From NCBI GenBank assembly GCA_036346255.1, contig CM070636.1, forward strand, positions 27,721,539 to 27,785,538: a stretch of DNA of 64,000 bases, given 5' to 3'. Each line of letters starts with the position of its first letter. The stretch's first letter is position 1. The position numbers and the translations under genes are program-made. The stretch comes from Ampelocalamus luodianensis. Taxonomy: Eukaryota; Streptophyta; Magnoliopsida; Poales; Poaceae. Below the pieces are notes generated by a model, which was given only the letters and a program-made list of their open reading frames with translations, was not told the origin of the DNA and made no database searches. Below, piece after piece: positions 1 to 8,588 of this stretch.

Positions 1-619
1 TTCAACAAGTCATTTAAGATGAATAAAATGCTCAGCATATACCACATGTAAATTAAAGATTTCAGCCTAAATGACCAAATCATAATCAACCGAACTGTTG
101 TAAGAAATGAGCTTTTAGCAAATAATCAAAATTAATTCCAGCATAATCATAAGACATTAAAGCAATAATCCATTTAAACTGAATGAAAAGCTAAACATAT
201 ACCACATGTATATAAAAGAAATCAGCATATAGCTCAGAATATGATGTTATCGAGTGCCCTCAAAAGATGAGATGTAAAAGAATTAATCTTTGTCATCTCA
301 ACCCTTTAGTCTAAACTCTTCATTAATTAAATATGACAACAAAATTAAGATTTTGAGCTTTTAAGAATGTTTTACTAAGTTGTCAAATTATTTCCCATAA
401 ATAGCGATAATAATCAGCAAACAGTGAGATGATTTGATTACTAGTGGAAGAATACAGAATAGACAAAGCTTCAGCCAACAGACTAGATAACAACAAACAA
501 GGCTGCAACCTCTCAAACTAAAACTTCTAAGTCTAGGCAATGAATATAGAGATACTCACAAGACGGTGGTACTCGAAACCACCGAGAAGATAAACAGATG
601 TGGAGAAGACCGAGTCGGC
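1..619. other. AT-rich non-coding flank
   Basis: No coding region, RNA gene or transposon terminus is recognisable here. The sequence is AT-rich up to about 565 and then grades into the GC-rich minisatellite. Read on the minus strand it follows directly from that minisatellite, so before the inferred inversion it lay downstream of the CACTA transposase segment (11634-14523). A minus-strand ORF reaches from 827 down to 513, but it is mostly a translation of the minisatellite. Confidence 0.5.
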
Positions 620-806
620 GGCGGCGCGAGGGAGGACCGAAGGAGGCGTTGGAGCCGGCGGTGCGAGGACCGGAGGAGGCGCTGGAGTCGTCGACGCGAG
701 GGAGGACCAGAGGCGTTGGAGCCGGCGATGCGAGGACCGGAGGAGGCGCTGGACTCGGCGGCGCGAGGACCGGAGGAGGTGCTGGAGTCGACGACGCGAG
801 GGAGGA
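620..806 (-). repeat. 33-bp GC-rich minisatellite, part 1
   Basis: Read on the minus strand this is a run of imperfect units of about 33 bp built around CCTCCTCCGGTCCTCGCG followed by a gccgccggctcca-like segment. Translated it gives a repetitive Pro/Ala/Val/Leu/Ser string with no domain. The same unit occurs on the plus strand at 14429-14523, directly beside the other solo LTR. The two pieces look like one array interrupted by a retrotransposon insertion and then separated by an inversion. Confidence 0.75.
802..806 (+). other. 5-bp TSD half (gagga) beside solo LTR A
   Basis: The five bases before solo LTR A are gagga. They do not match the five bases after it (gggcc, 4093-4097). They are the reverse complement of the five bases before solo LTR B (tcctc, 14519-14523). 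This is one of four pieces of a swapped pair of target-site duplications. Confidence 0.75.
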
Positions 807-1178
807 TGTCGGGACCCGAAAACGCATCTCAGGAACCCTCTGTGTATTCTGAACTAGTCCCAGATCAGTAACTAGCTCACACAGGAAAACAGTGATGAAA
901 TACCACCTATTTATTCGATTTAACTAAAAATATCTCAAGATAACAAATAATAATAATAACTGGACCTTATGGTCAACGTTTACTTAACTTGCCACGCAGG
1001 GCTAAAGAAACAAATAAACTCTTGCAGCGGAAATGAACTCTTCAATAGCCAATCAACATGCCCACAGCAATCGAGTGAGAAACGCATCCTAATCCGCAAA
1101 ACCTTCATGGTCTTCCTGGTAGAACTCGGAGTTCCCTGGTTCTTACGTGGAGATTTAAACAACACAGCGCAAAGCCAT

Positions 1179-1197
1179 GAGTACTTTGAATGTACTC
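1179..1197 (-). promoter_or_regulatory. GAGTAC/GTACTC hairpin in LTR A
   Basis: GAGTAC and GTACTC (1192-1197) form a perfect 6-bp inverted repeat with a 7-base loop. The same arrangement occurs near the 3' part of the other long LTRs in the window. Its position would suit an RNA 3'-end or R-region structure; this is inference. Confidence 0.45.
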
Positions 1198-1564
1198 GAC
1201 AAGCCATGGGAAATGTATGCAAATAGTACTCATGCGGGGCTTGAACAAAGATTAGTCAGTATGGCTCTTTTGCAGAAAGCGGCATTTACGACAAATACAA
1301 TAAATAGATTGAAATCGTAATTGAAAACAATAATAAGTAAGTAAACAATTTCTTTGAAACAACGATGAACTTCCCATTCCTCCCAACCAAACCAAAGATA
1401 AGTGAATTCCCGTTCTGTCGACACAAACCACCAAGTGAATGACCTATTCGCCAAAGCGAACATTATATTCATCAAGTGAAAATTCCCATCTACACTCAGA
1501 CACATTTTTGAAGAAACTCTATCTCCGTGTGAAATCCCGAGCATGTCCATAACAGCGGACACGG

Positions 1565-1576
1565 CTATTCGAATAG
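1565..1576 (-). promoter_or_regulatory. CTATTCGAATAG palindrome in LTR A
   Basis: A perfect 12-bp palindrome embedded in a longer block also found in LTRs B, C, D, E and F, followed there by a 'gtcct.ggttatggac'-like stretch. Function unknown. Confidence 0.5.
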
Positions 1577-4092
1577 TTTTACACTCATGAGAGGTTATGC
1601 GACTTGATCCACAAGAGATAGATCAACTTATAATGTCCGTTTAACACACTTCGAGGTGTGCGACTAAGTGATCATCACAAGGCTTTTACAAAGCTCATTC
1701 TTAACCCGATTACGCCGCTAAGGTTTCAACACGAATGTCTTTCGGACGGGCGGGGCCCCTCTTGCGCCACCGTGAGAATCGTTTTCCACGACTCACACTT
1801 CACATGACAGCACCAAAATTAAGACATTGCTAATTAATCAGCCAGGTCCGTCCCATACCAGACATGTGGTTGTACGGTTAAGGCCCAATTCAATGGCGCA
1901 CAAGATTAAGTCCTTGATAAGTTACTCAGGCGATACTACCACAACCCACAACATGTTCAATCCACATCCCCACTATCCACCAACCACTCGCCCGAGCGAA
2001 AACTATTTTGTTTAACCAACACCCATGACAAACCCCGTCATAGTACACAAATTTTAACAAGAGTGGCTCACCACCACGGTTCCATAAATCATTAAGTCAA
2101 AATTAATTATTAAGACACATGTGATGACAAACCCATCGTAACTAAGCTGAACTAAGCATATGTACGATACCCATATTGGCAATACAAATATGTCCAACTA
2201 AAATTACCCATGCTAAGGTGATAAAGAATTCATGGCATTGAAATATTCAATGGAGGCATAATGACAACAGGTAATAACTAATCCCAGAGCAATTTATTTA
2301 AAGATAGCATGCAATTGTATAAAATAATATACTTTTGAAATCATGGGTTCAATATGATCAAAGGACCACGACTTTCCTTGGAATAAATCCAGTGATTGAT
2401 CTTGATCTTGGTATGCTACTCCTTGCTCAAAGCTTCCCGAAGTATTAACGTCTACTCGCAAAATAAGCAAATAAACCAAATAAATAAATAACAGAGAGAA
2501 AACAAACATCAAAAATTAAATAAAAATCTCAGATAAATAGATCTCGAATTTAGACAAATTTAGGAATTTGAATGGACTCAATCGGAGTTCGGATGCAAAA
2601 GATATGGGCTCTGGAAGATTGAAATCTAAAGAAAAACCCTAAATTGAATTTTCAGATTATCCCGAATTATTTTCCTATTGGAAATTCCGGAATATGACAT
2701 TGGCTAACGTCAGCGGAGGACGTTTGGACGGGATGAAGTTAACCTGACAGGTGGGCCTCACTGGAAGTGGCTGGGTGTACCATGGACCGGGTTCATGGCG
2801 TGTGGTTCGGCTGAATTTCAGTTGCGCCACATGGGCTGTTGACTGGCAGCTGATTAGGACACCATGTGGACCAAAGGGATGATGTGGCACCTGAGATGGA
2901 GATGAAGTGGAGGCCACATCAGCGGAGAGAGAAACCGAAGGGGGGAGCTCTCGGGCGACACCATGGCCGGCGGCAAGGTGACGAAGGCGAAGGCAAACAG
3001 CAGCGAGACAACTCCGGTGAAGTGGCAAAACAGGACCCTGGGAACACTGCGAAGCACCAGGCGGCTGTTGCTCGGCCAGGGCGGCATCAGCTTGTTGGCG
3101 GCGACGACTTGAGCGGTGGGGAGCTCCTCGGATGTGACAGCGGTGATGAAGCGAAGGCACCCGAGAAGATTGGAGGTGAGCACTTGGTTCGGGATGGCTC
3201 GGAGATCACAGGGAGCACCTCTAGGAGGCCGGTGGTCAAGTGAATCGATGGCGACAAGGGGACAACCGGCGACGGAGAAGATGGCCGGTGATGATGACTC
3301 GGTGGCTAAGAGAGATCAAGGAAGTGGGGAAATAGATGATAATATCATGAGGCGCAATATGACACGGTTAATTTAGCGAAAACGCTCACCGTCGAGTAGA
3401 TCGAACTTGGGTGTCGACGGCTGATTTTCGGATGAAGACGACAACGGTGCTGCGTTGATCCTCGGCCGATGACGACCGTATCAAGATGTAGCATGCTCTA
3501 ATGCGAACCCATCGGAGGTAGAAGCTCGGCTTAAGATGATCGGATGACGAAGAATTCCGGCGAAAACAAGCTTGGCGGTCGGCTCGGATTTCCGACAAAA
3601 TCCGACAAAGCGAAGAACAACTTGGGGCGATGCCTTAGGGTTTCGGGAGAGATAGGTGGAGCGCACAATATGACGCGGAGGGACGGCCTTATGTAGAACC
3701 AGATGGAAGAATCCCAGAGGAGCATGACGCGACTGGTCGTGAGGAACACGAACACAAGCTCGGTGTCCAGGTTGAAGACGACTGCGCAGGTGGCGGTTGG
3801 GCCCACGATCAGCGAAACAAAGGGAAAAAAAGAAAGAGAAGCGGCTCGGTGGGTGAGCAGCTCGCGACGAAGAAAATGCGGCTCGATTATTGCGCCTGAA
3901 GAAATGGGATCGGGCCAAGAGGGAAACGGGCTGGGCTTCGGCTGAGAAACGAGCGAGCCGGATAGAAAAGAAGGATGGGCTGAGCCAATGGGAAAAGGAT
4001 CGGGCTGAAGAGAATATTAGGCCCGAGACAAAGCCCAAATGGTTATTTTTCTTTTAAAACTTCAAAACAGACCAAATTTTTGGGATGTTACA

Positions 4093-4097
4093 GGGCC
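4093..4097 (+). other. 5-bp TSD half (gggcc) beside solo LTR A
   Basis: Reverse complement of ggccc at 32622-32626, the five bases after solo LTR B. Together they are the target-site duplication expected for a solo LTR inserted in LTR C. Confidence 0.7.
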
Positions 4098-4141
4098 TAA
4101 GGCATTGGGCAACAAATAGTGACCAGAGCTCTCTCTTAGGC

Positions 4142-4149
4142 CTTTTATA
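4142..4149 (-). promoter_or_regulatory. TATA box of LTR C
   Basis: On the minus strand TATAAAAG lies in a GC-rich setting about 45 bases before the 4093 break. This would place the transcription start of element C very close to the point where the solo LTR inserted. Confidence 0.5.
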
Positions 4150-4918
4150 GGCTCGGGGAGGTCCTACGAGAGGAGGACACTGCATTTAATGTATGCGATA
4201 GGAGCGGGTGATGGAGGTAAAAGGAGCAAGTCAAGGAAGTGACCAAAGAGGGGAACAATGTACTGTAGAAGCAACCACATTTAATGCTTGAAGAATTTTG
4301 TTGCAGTAGTACACAACGGGAGGAAAAAGAGACTGAGCCGGATCTGATAAATGGTCAGTCAAAGCATGTGAGGCTAGTCCAACCCAGCGGGGAGGTCCAA
4401 AAAGGGTGGTCTTTGATAAAAGACCAGTCACGACCAACAGGAGGTCTTGACCAAAAAGGGGAGGTCGTAACGCACAGGAGGTGGTCTTTGCAAAAAAACA
4501 AAAGGATGGTCTTTGCAAAAAGACATGAAAGGTCCTGAGGGAGAGGTCCTAAGGACAAGAGGTCAAAGGCGCGACGAAACAGGGCTATCCGATTTGAATC
4601 GGGCGGTCCAAAAGGAAAGGCACGTTCGGACCACCCATACGCCAAACTAGATCGGGCCATCTGATTTCAATCGGACGGTCCACAAGGATGTGGATGTTCG
4701 GACCACTCCGAACACGCCATCAAGATCGTTCCATCCATTTATATCCAGAGGCTGAAAAGAGGAGGAGGTCCTGGGGAGGTTTAGGGGGTGGTCCTATGTG
4801 GTCCAGATTGAGCCACGTAGGTGCTCCAAAGGAGAAGGTCCAAGGGAGGACATTAAGGGAGGTCCTGGATGGTTAAGATGAAACAAGGGGAGGTTCTGAT
4901 GGTCAGATCAACACCAAA

Positions 4919-5024
4919 GGAGGTCCAAACACAAAGGGGTGGTCTAAACCTAAGGGTGGTCCAAACACAAAGGGGTGGTCTGAACCTAAGGGAGGTCCAA
5001 ACACAAAGGGGTGGTGGTCTGAAG
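4919..5024 (-). repeat. Three tandem 35-36 bp units in LTR C
   Basis: The plus strand reads a GGAGGTCC-like start, then CAAACACAAAGGGGTGGTCT, then a short spacer, three times in a row with few differences. It lies in the upstream (U3) part of LTR C, where dispersed GGACCTCC motifs are also frequent. Confidence 0.75.
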
Positions 5025-5257
5025 AAGGAAAACTAGGTCGAGAGATACACAGGGCTTAACAGAGAAGGGAAACTGAAAACCAAATAACTCCAACAACTCA
5101 GGATCAACCCGAAAGAGTTAATTGGAGTTCAGTTTATTCAAGTAAATCTCCAAATCTTCCAAAATTACAAGTTAAGCTTGAGCAAATTACAGAACCGAAT
5201 GGTTATTTTTGAGTTTTGAAATTTTTTCAAAAAGGCTCCGAAAATTGGGATGTTACA

Positions 5258-5370
5258 CTTTTCCGACGGCATCGCCATGATGGCGATTCTGACCTCATCC
5301 TCCAGGAAGGGGGCTTCAAGAGCAGCAGCTTCGGAGAGCAGCAGTCTATGATACATCCCAGACAGTTATT
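5258..5370 (-). pseudogene. LINE ORF2 (non-LTR reverse transcriptase) scrap
   Basis: On the minus strand the sequence just before LTR C encodes LEAPFLEDEVRIAIMAMPSEK. This resembles the conserved stretch upstream of the reverse-transcriptase core in plant L1-type LINE ORF2, which usually continues with APGPDGF. The reading is cut exactly where TGTAACATCCC of LTR C begins, so C appears to have inserted into an already fragmentary LINE. Only about 35 codons are visible and no other LINE domain is nearby, so identification rests on this short motif. Confidence 0.5.
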
Positions 5371-5440
5371 AATACGAACCGTTTGTGATAATTGTACTTC
5401 ACAGATGGGTTTTATAAGAATCGTTTGTGATAATTAAATG
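5360..5440. repeat. CACTA-like subterminal repeats (5' side)
   Basis: Two degenerate copies of a motif related to ATCACAGACGGTTC / GAACCGTCTGTGAT occur here (cagacagttattaat...gaaccgtttgtgataa, then cacagatgggtt...gaatcgtttgtgataa). The cleaner version of the same inverted motif is at 14227-14309, beyond the CACTA transposase. The pair suggests that 5360-14309 was once bracketed by the subterminal regions of one CACTA-type element, with the F-box gene inside. No CACTA terminus is visible at this end. Confidence 0.45.
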
Positions 5441-5572
5441 TTTCGGCCCGCGTGATGCGTCTTTTCGTCTCCTGCGCCGACGGGCGATTAATGCATTGTC
5501 TCTTCGTCTTGCGCGCCGATGTTACGTACGATGCGTCTCATCGACGTTTTATAAGAATGATCATCACGCGCC

Positions 5573-6504
5573 ATGATGAGCATGCATGGTATTGATCTAC
5601 GTATACATATGGTGAGCACGCAGAGCATGACAGCAAGGACAAAGCTGGCGAGGAGGTCGCCGATCGCCCCTCTTCTTGATGATGTCATCGTCCACATCGT
5701 CGACCTCATGGCCGCGAGATCTCCTCAGCCCATGGCTGACCTCTGCAGCCTACGAGCCACGTACGTGATCGATGATTTCGTTTTGTGTCCAATAACTAAT
5801 TCTGAACTGAATTTGACTAGCAACAACAACCTTAATTTGGCCTTAATTTAATTTTCTCTTATGGAGTAATTAATTCTTGTATTAAGATTCTATCATCTTG
5901 AATTTTAGTTGCAAGACCATGTACAAGGCATCCAAGAAGCACGCTGTGGGGAGGTCTGTGGCGCTGGAGCGGGATGAGGCGATGAAGTGGCAGGACAATG
6001 AGCGCTACCTCACCATCGTCAACCACAGGCGGCGCGGCAACCGGAGGCTGCTTCATCGTCGACCTTGCGCTTGTCTTCACGCCCCAAGACATGCAGCACG
6101 ACCTCGTGTTCCTCGAACGGGCGACCGTCGTCGGCCACAAGGCCACAGCCTACGTGCTTAGCCTCCTCCTCTACATGGCCGGCGAGACGCGCAATGTTGG
6201 GAAGCACGACATCAGGCAGGTTGAGGGCGAGCCGGCCAGCGGTGGGTGCGAGATGTCCAAGAGGACCAACTGGGAGTGCGGGCGGTGCCAGAGGCTCATC
6301 GCGGACATGGTCCAAGCGGCGACGTGGAACAAGATCGAGACACTGGGTCGGGTGTGGGCGCTGTCGGAGGACGGCCACCGGTGCACGAGCACCGGCTGTG
6401 GCGTGAAAGGGTGGGGCGACTACGCCATCTTCTGCAGCGATGACTGCAGGATTAGGCATGAGTATGCCAATTTCTTTGCAGAGGTGTTGGACTACTTGCC
6501 ATAA
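5573..6504 (+). pseudogene. F-box-family protein gene, frameshifted
   Basis: This is the only host-type gene in the window. Exon 1 (ATG at 5573, to 5760) encodes an F-box-like stretch, LLDDVIVHIVDLMAARSPQP and then DLCSLRAT. A GT-AG intron (5761-5908) splits the Thr codon in phase 2, and exon 2 resumes CKTMYKASKKHAVGRSVALE. At about 6034-6046 the frame shifts; the +1 frame then runs open to TAA at 6504. The C-terminal part carries Cys/His pairs (ECGRCQRL, HRCTSTGCGV, FCSDDCRIRH) typical of the grass F-box proteins related to Arabidopsis At2g35280. F-box proteins are substrate receptors of SCF ubiquitin ligases; the substrate is unknown. The shift is explained by two missing bases about 10 bp apart, so it is either a true pseudogene or a consensus error. 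CACTA-like subterminal repeats and transposase flank it, suggesting capture by a transposon. Alternative starts at 5576, 5582 and 5606 are possible. Confidence 0.7.
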
Positions 6505-7390
6505 AATTAGTGGTTTTATGTATATGTGAATTTGCATTTATCTATCTCAGAATGTGTCAAATATTCTAAATTTTCAATTTGCATTTATGTATTTATCATA
6601 TACTTCTCTTTATGCGCCATGTTGTTATGCACCATCAATGATTTATCACGAGATTAAACCTTAACCTAAAGCAACTCCCCAAAAGAAAGCAAAAATAAAA
6701 ACTTATGATCATCATCCAATTTATTCAAATACTAGAATAATTATCATGAATTAATATAATTTTTACCAAATTGTTGGAACTATATTTCACCTACAGAAAA
6801 TTTAAACTTAATATAATGATCTATTCTAGGTTTGAATATAAACTATACAAATTAAATCATGAAAAGTAAGGTTTAAGAATTTTTATGAATACTAAACCTT
6901 CCTAGGAAGCCCTATGAATTATTTCAAGATTTTAGAAAATTTATTTCTATTTATAAGACCTAGGTCAAAGTGGTAGTTTAGTTTTAAATCTCAGTCTACC
7001 CTAATTAGACTTAGATCGACTAGAGCCATTCAGGACCATTCGATATAGATCGCACGATCCACACGGGCCGCGTGTTCGGCAGTCCAAACGTGAGAGACCA
7101 TGTGGAGGCCCTCTCCATCTTGTGATGAATATTTGATAGCATTTGGGACTTATTGATGGAGGTTCGATAGTTGTTAAAGTTTGCGAAGTCAAGTTTTGAG
7201 TTTCACCTAGGTTGCATGGGATGTTATGATGCATATTTTCGCTAATGATGGTTAAGTGCGCAGCGCTTGTGCCAAGGAAACGATTTTTTCGTCTTTGTTG
7301 ACTACAGGTTGCCTTGATGGCTTGGATGATCATTGATGTGGGATCGGGGGCAAGCTTGGAGAGCTTGGCGTCCAGAACGATCATGGTGGT
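6505..7390. other. Non-coding interval after the F-box gene
   Basis: The first 450 bases are strongly AT-rich and could include the 3' UTR of the F-box gene. From about 6990 the composition becomes mixed and resembles LTR sequence, but no terminus is recognisable. No domain is seen in a 127-codon minus-strand ORF at 7001-7384. Confidence 0.4.
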
Positions 7391-8534
7391 TGAGGAGATA
7401 ATCGGGGATCAAGTCTGGTCATGAAGATGGAGTCATCGTGAAGATGGCATGAGACGGGTCCGTGCATCGGCCCAGGGTGACTTGGCAGTGTCCAAGTGTC
7501 AACGAGGCGTTCTGAGGGTGTTCAGAGCTCAAGATACAAGGCATGGACGTGAAAAGTCAACGAGAAGCGAAGACCGTCAAGGTGGAGCAGCGTGGTAGCT
7601 CTAGGTGGCTTATGTTGACCAAAATCAACATAAAGGCATTGATGTAATTGTAGCTAGTCAAGAGGGGTATTCTAGGCAAAGGGTAGAGTTGGCTGAATCC
7701 TAAGTGGATATGAATGAGTGGAGCGAGTTAATCTTAGCACTTGAGGTGATCCAAGGGTTGAGGTTGCTCCCATAGGGCTATAAATAGAGGGGTAGAGGTA
7801 TGTCTCCACCACCAAGTCTTTGAGAGGGATTTAGGGTTATCCTTATGCACCTTTGAGCTTTGCCCACCATGAACTGTGGCTTTGTAATCCTTCCTCTTGA
7901 ATCAATGAAAGTTCCTCTTGAAGCAATCAAAGTTCTAAGTTCTTACATGTTTTGAAATTTATTTTATTTCTTGCAATTTCTAACTTTTTTTGTTGCAACT
8001 TGAGCTTCTCTGCCCCTCCTTCTACTTGTTGTAGTTCTATTGGATCTAGGACGTGTAAGAGGTTGAGGAGTTCATAAAGAACATGTTCTAACACAACAAG
8101 ATCTATTAGAATTTTGGATGAGTATATCTTGAGTTATTGAGGTTTCTTCACAGCTAAGTTTCTGAAATTGCTGTTTTGATGCAACGTGAACTTTGAGCAA
8201 GAAAGGTCTCTCCCTTGGGATTTATTCCGTAATTCCTTTTGGAATCATAACCCTGAAGACCTAATCTTGCTATGGTTTAAGTTTCATCAATTTTGGTTGA
8301 ATATATCTTGAGTTCTTGAGGTTTTTTAGCGGCTAAGTTTATGAAATTCCAGATTTGCTGAAATTGCTATTCTGAAATTCTTGTTCTGATTCACTCTGTT
8401 CTTAGTGTACTCTTGGTGTTCTTGAACTTAGTGTCTTTCTAATAGCACTAGAGTTCAAGAGAAGAAATACTTGAGTGGGGGAAATTTAATTTGCGTCTAT
8501 TCACCTCCCTCTAGTCGCCATAACCGATCCTTCA
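7391..8534 (+). mobile_element. 5' LTR of copia remnant (left boundary uncertain)
   Basis: The sequence runs into a good TATA box (7779-7786) followed by a leader-like region. It ends at about 8534 just before TTGGTATCAcaactc, which resembles a tRNA-iMet primer-binding site, with a copia gag start 50 bases later. This is the layout of a copia 5' LTR. The left end could not be fixed because no TG...CA mate LTR survives; it may begin as early as about 7000. Confidence 0.5.
7779..7786 (+). promoter_or_regulatory. TATA box of copia LTR
   Basis: TATAAATA in the context gggcTATAAATAgagg, about 755 bases before the end of the inferred LTR. Confidence 0.6.
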
Positions 8535-8550
8535 ATTGGTATCACAACTC
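8535..8550 (+). other. Degenerate primer-binding site (copia)
   Basis: ATTGGTATCACAACTC resembles the tRNA-iMet primer-binding site TGGTATCAGAGC but with changes after TATCA. It lies 38 bases before the gag ATG at 8589. Confidence 0.55.
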
Positions 8551-8588
8551 AGTTTTGCTCTTTCTAGATCTTGACCGATCTTTGAGCT

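Larger units (their letters stand above)
807..4092 (-). mobile_element. Solo LTR A (long gypsy-type LTR)
   Basis: On the minus strand this 3,286-bp unit starts TGTAACATCCC at 4092 and ends GGGTCCCGACA at 807, with the TG...CA termini expected of an LTR. It matches solo LTR B (14524-15834 plus 30437-32621) along its length. No primer-binding site, polypurine tract or gag/pol lies next to either end, so it is a solo LTR left by LTR-LTR recombination. Its first third (about 2,700-4,000) is GC-rich with spurious ORFs; the rest is AT-rich and carries the CTATTCGAATAG (1565-1576) and GAGTAC...GTACTC (1179-1197) modules shared with other LTRs in the window. The flanking 5-mers differ (gagga and gggcc), which is abnormal for a simple solo LTR. 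The gypsy assignment is by resemblance to the other long LTRs here that precede gypsy gag/pol. Confidence 0.8.
4093..5257 (-). mobile_element. 5' LTR of element C, first part (reversed)
   Basis: On the minus strand this begins TGTAACATCCC at 5257, interrupts a LINE-like coding scrap there, and stops at 4093 against solo LTR A. It contains GGACCTCC-rich repeats and a TATA box close to the 4093 end, as expected for the U3 part of a long LTR. The rest of the LTR is not found beside it. A fitting 3' remainder that leads into a primer-binding site and gag/pol occurs on the plus strand at 32622-38045. Both broken edges carry the same 5-mer (ggccc in LTR orientation), as expected if a solo LTR had inserted into LTR C before an inversion separated the halves. 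Confidence 0.7.

Noticed and set aside
513..827. 104-codon minus-strand ORF
   Set aside because: Essentially a translation of the 33-bp minisatellite that runs into the LTR end.
2675..4038. Long minus-strand ORFs in LTR A (161 and 185 codons)
   Set aside because: They lie in the GC-rich part of an LTR, are broken in LTR B, and show no recognisable domain.
7001..7384. 127-codon minus-strand ORF
   Set aside because: No recognisable domain and no splice or promoter context; probably chance in LTR-like sequence.
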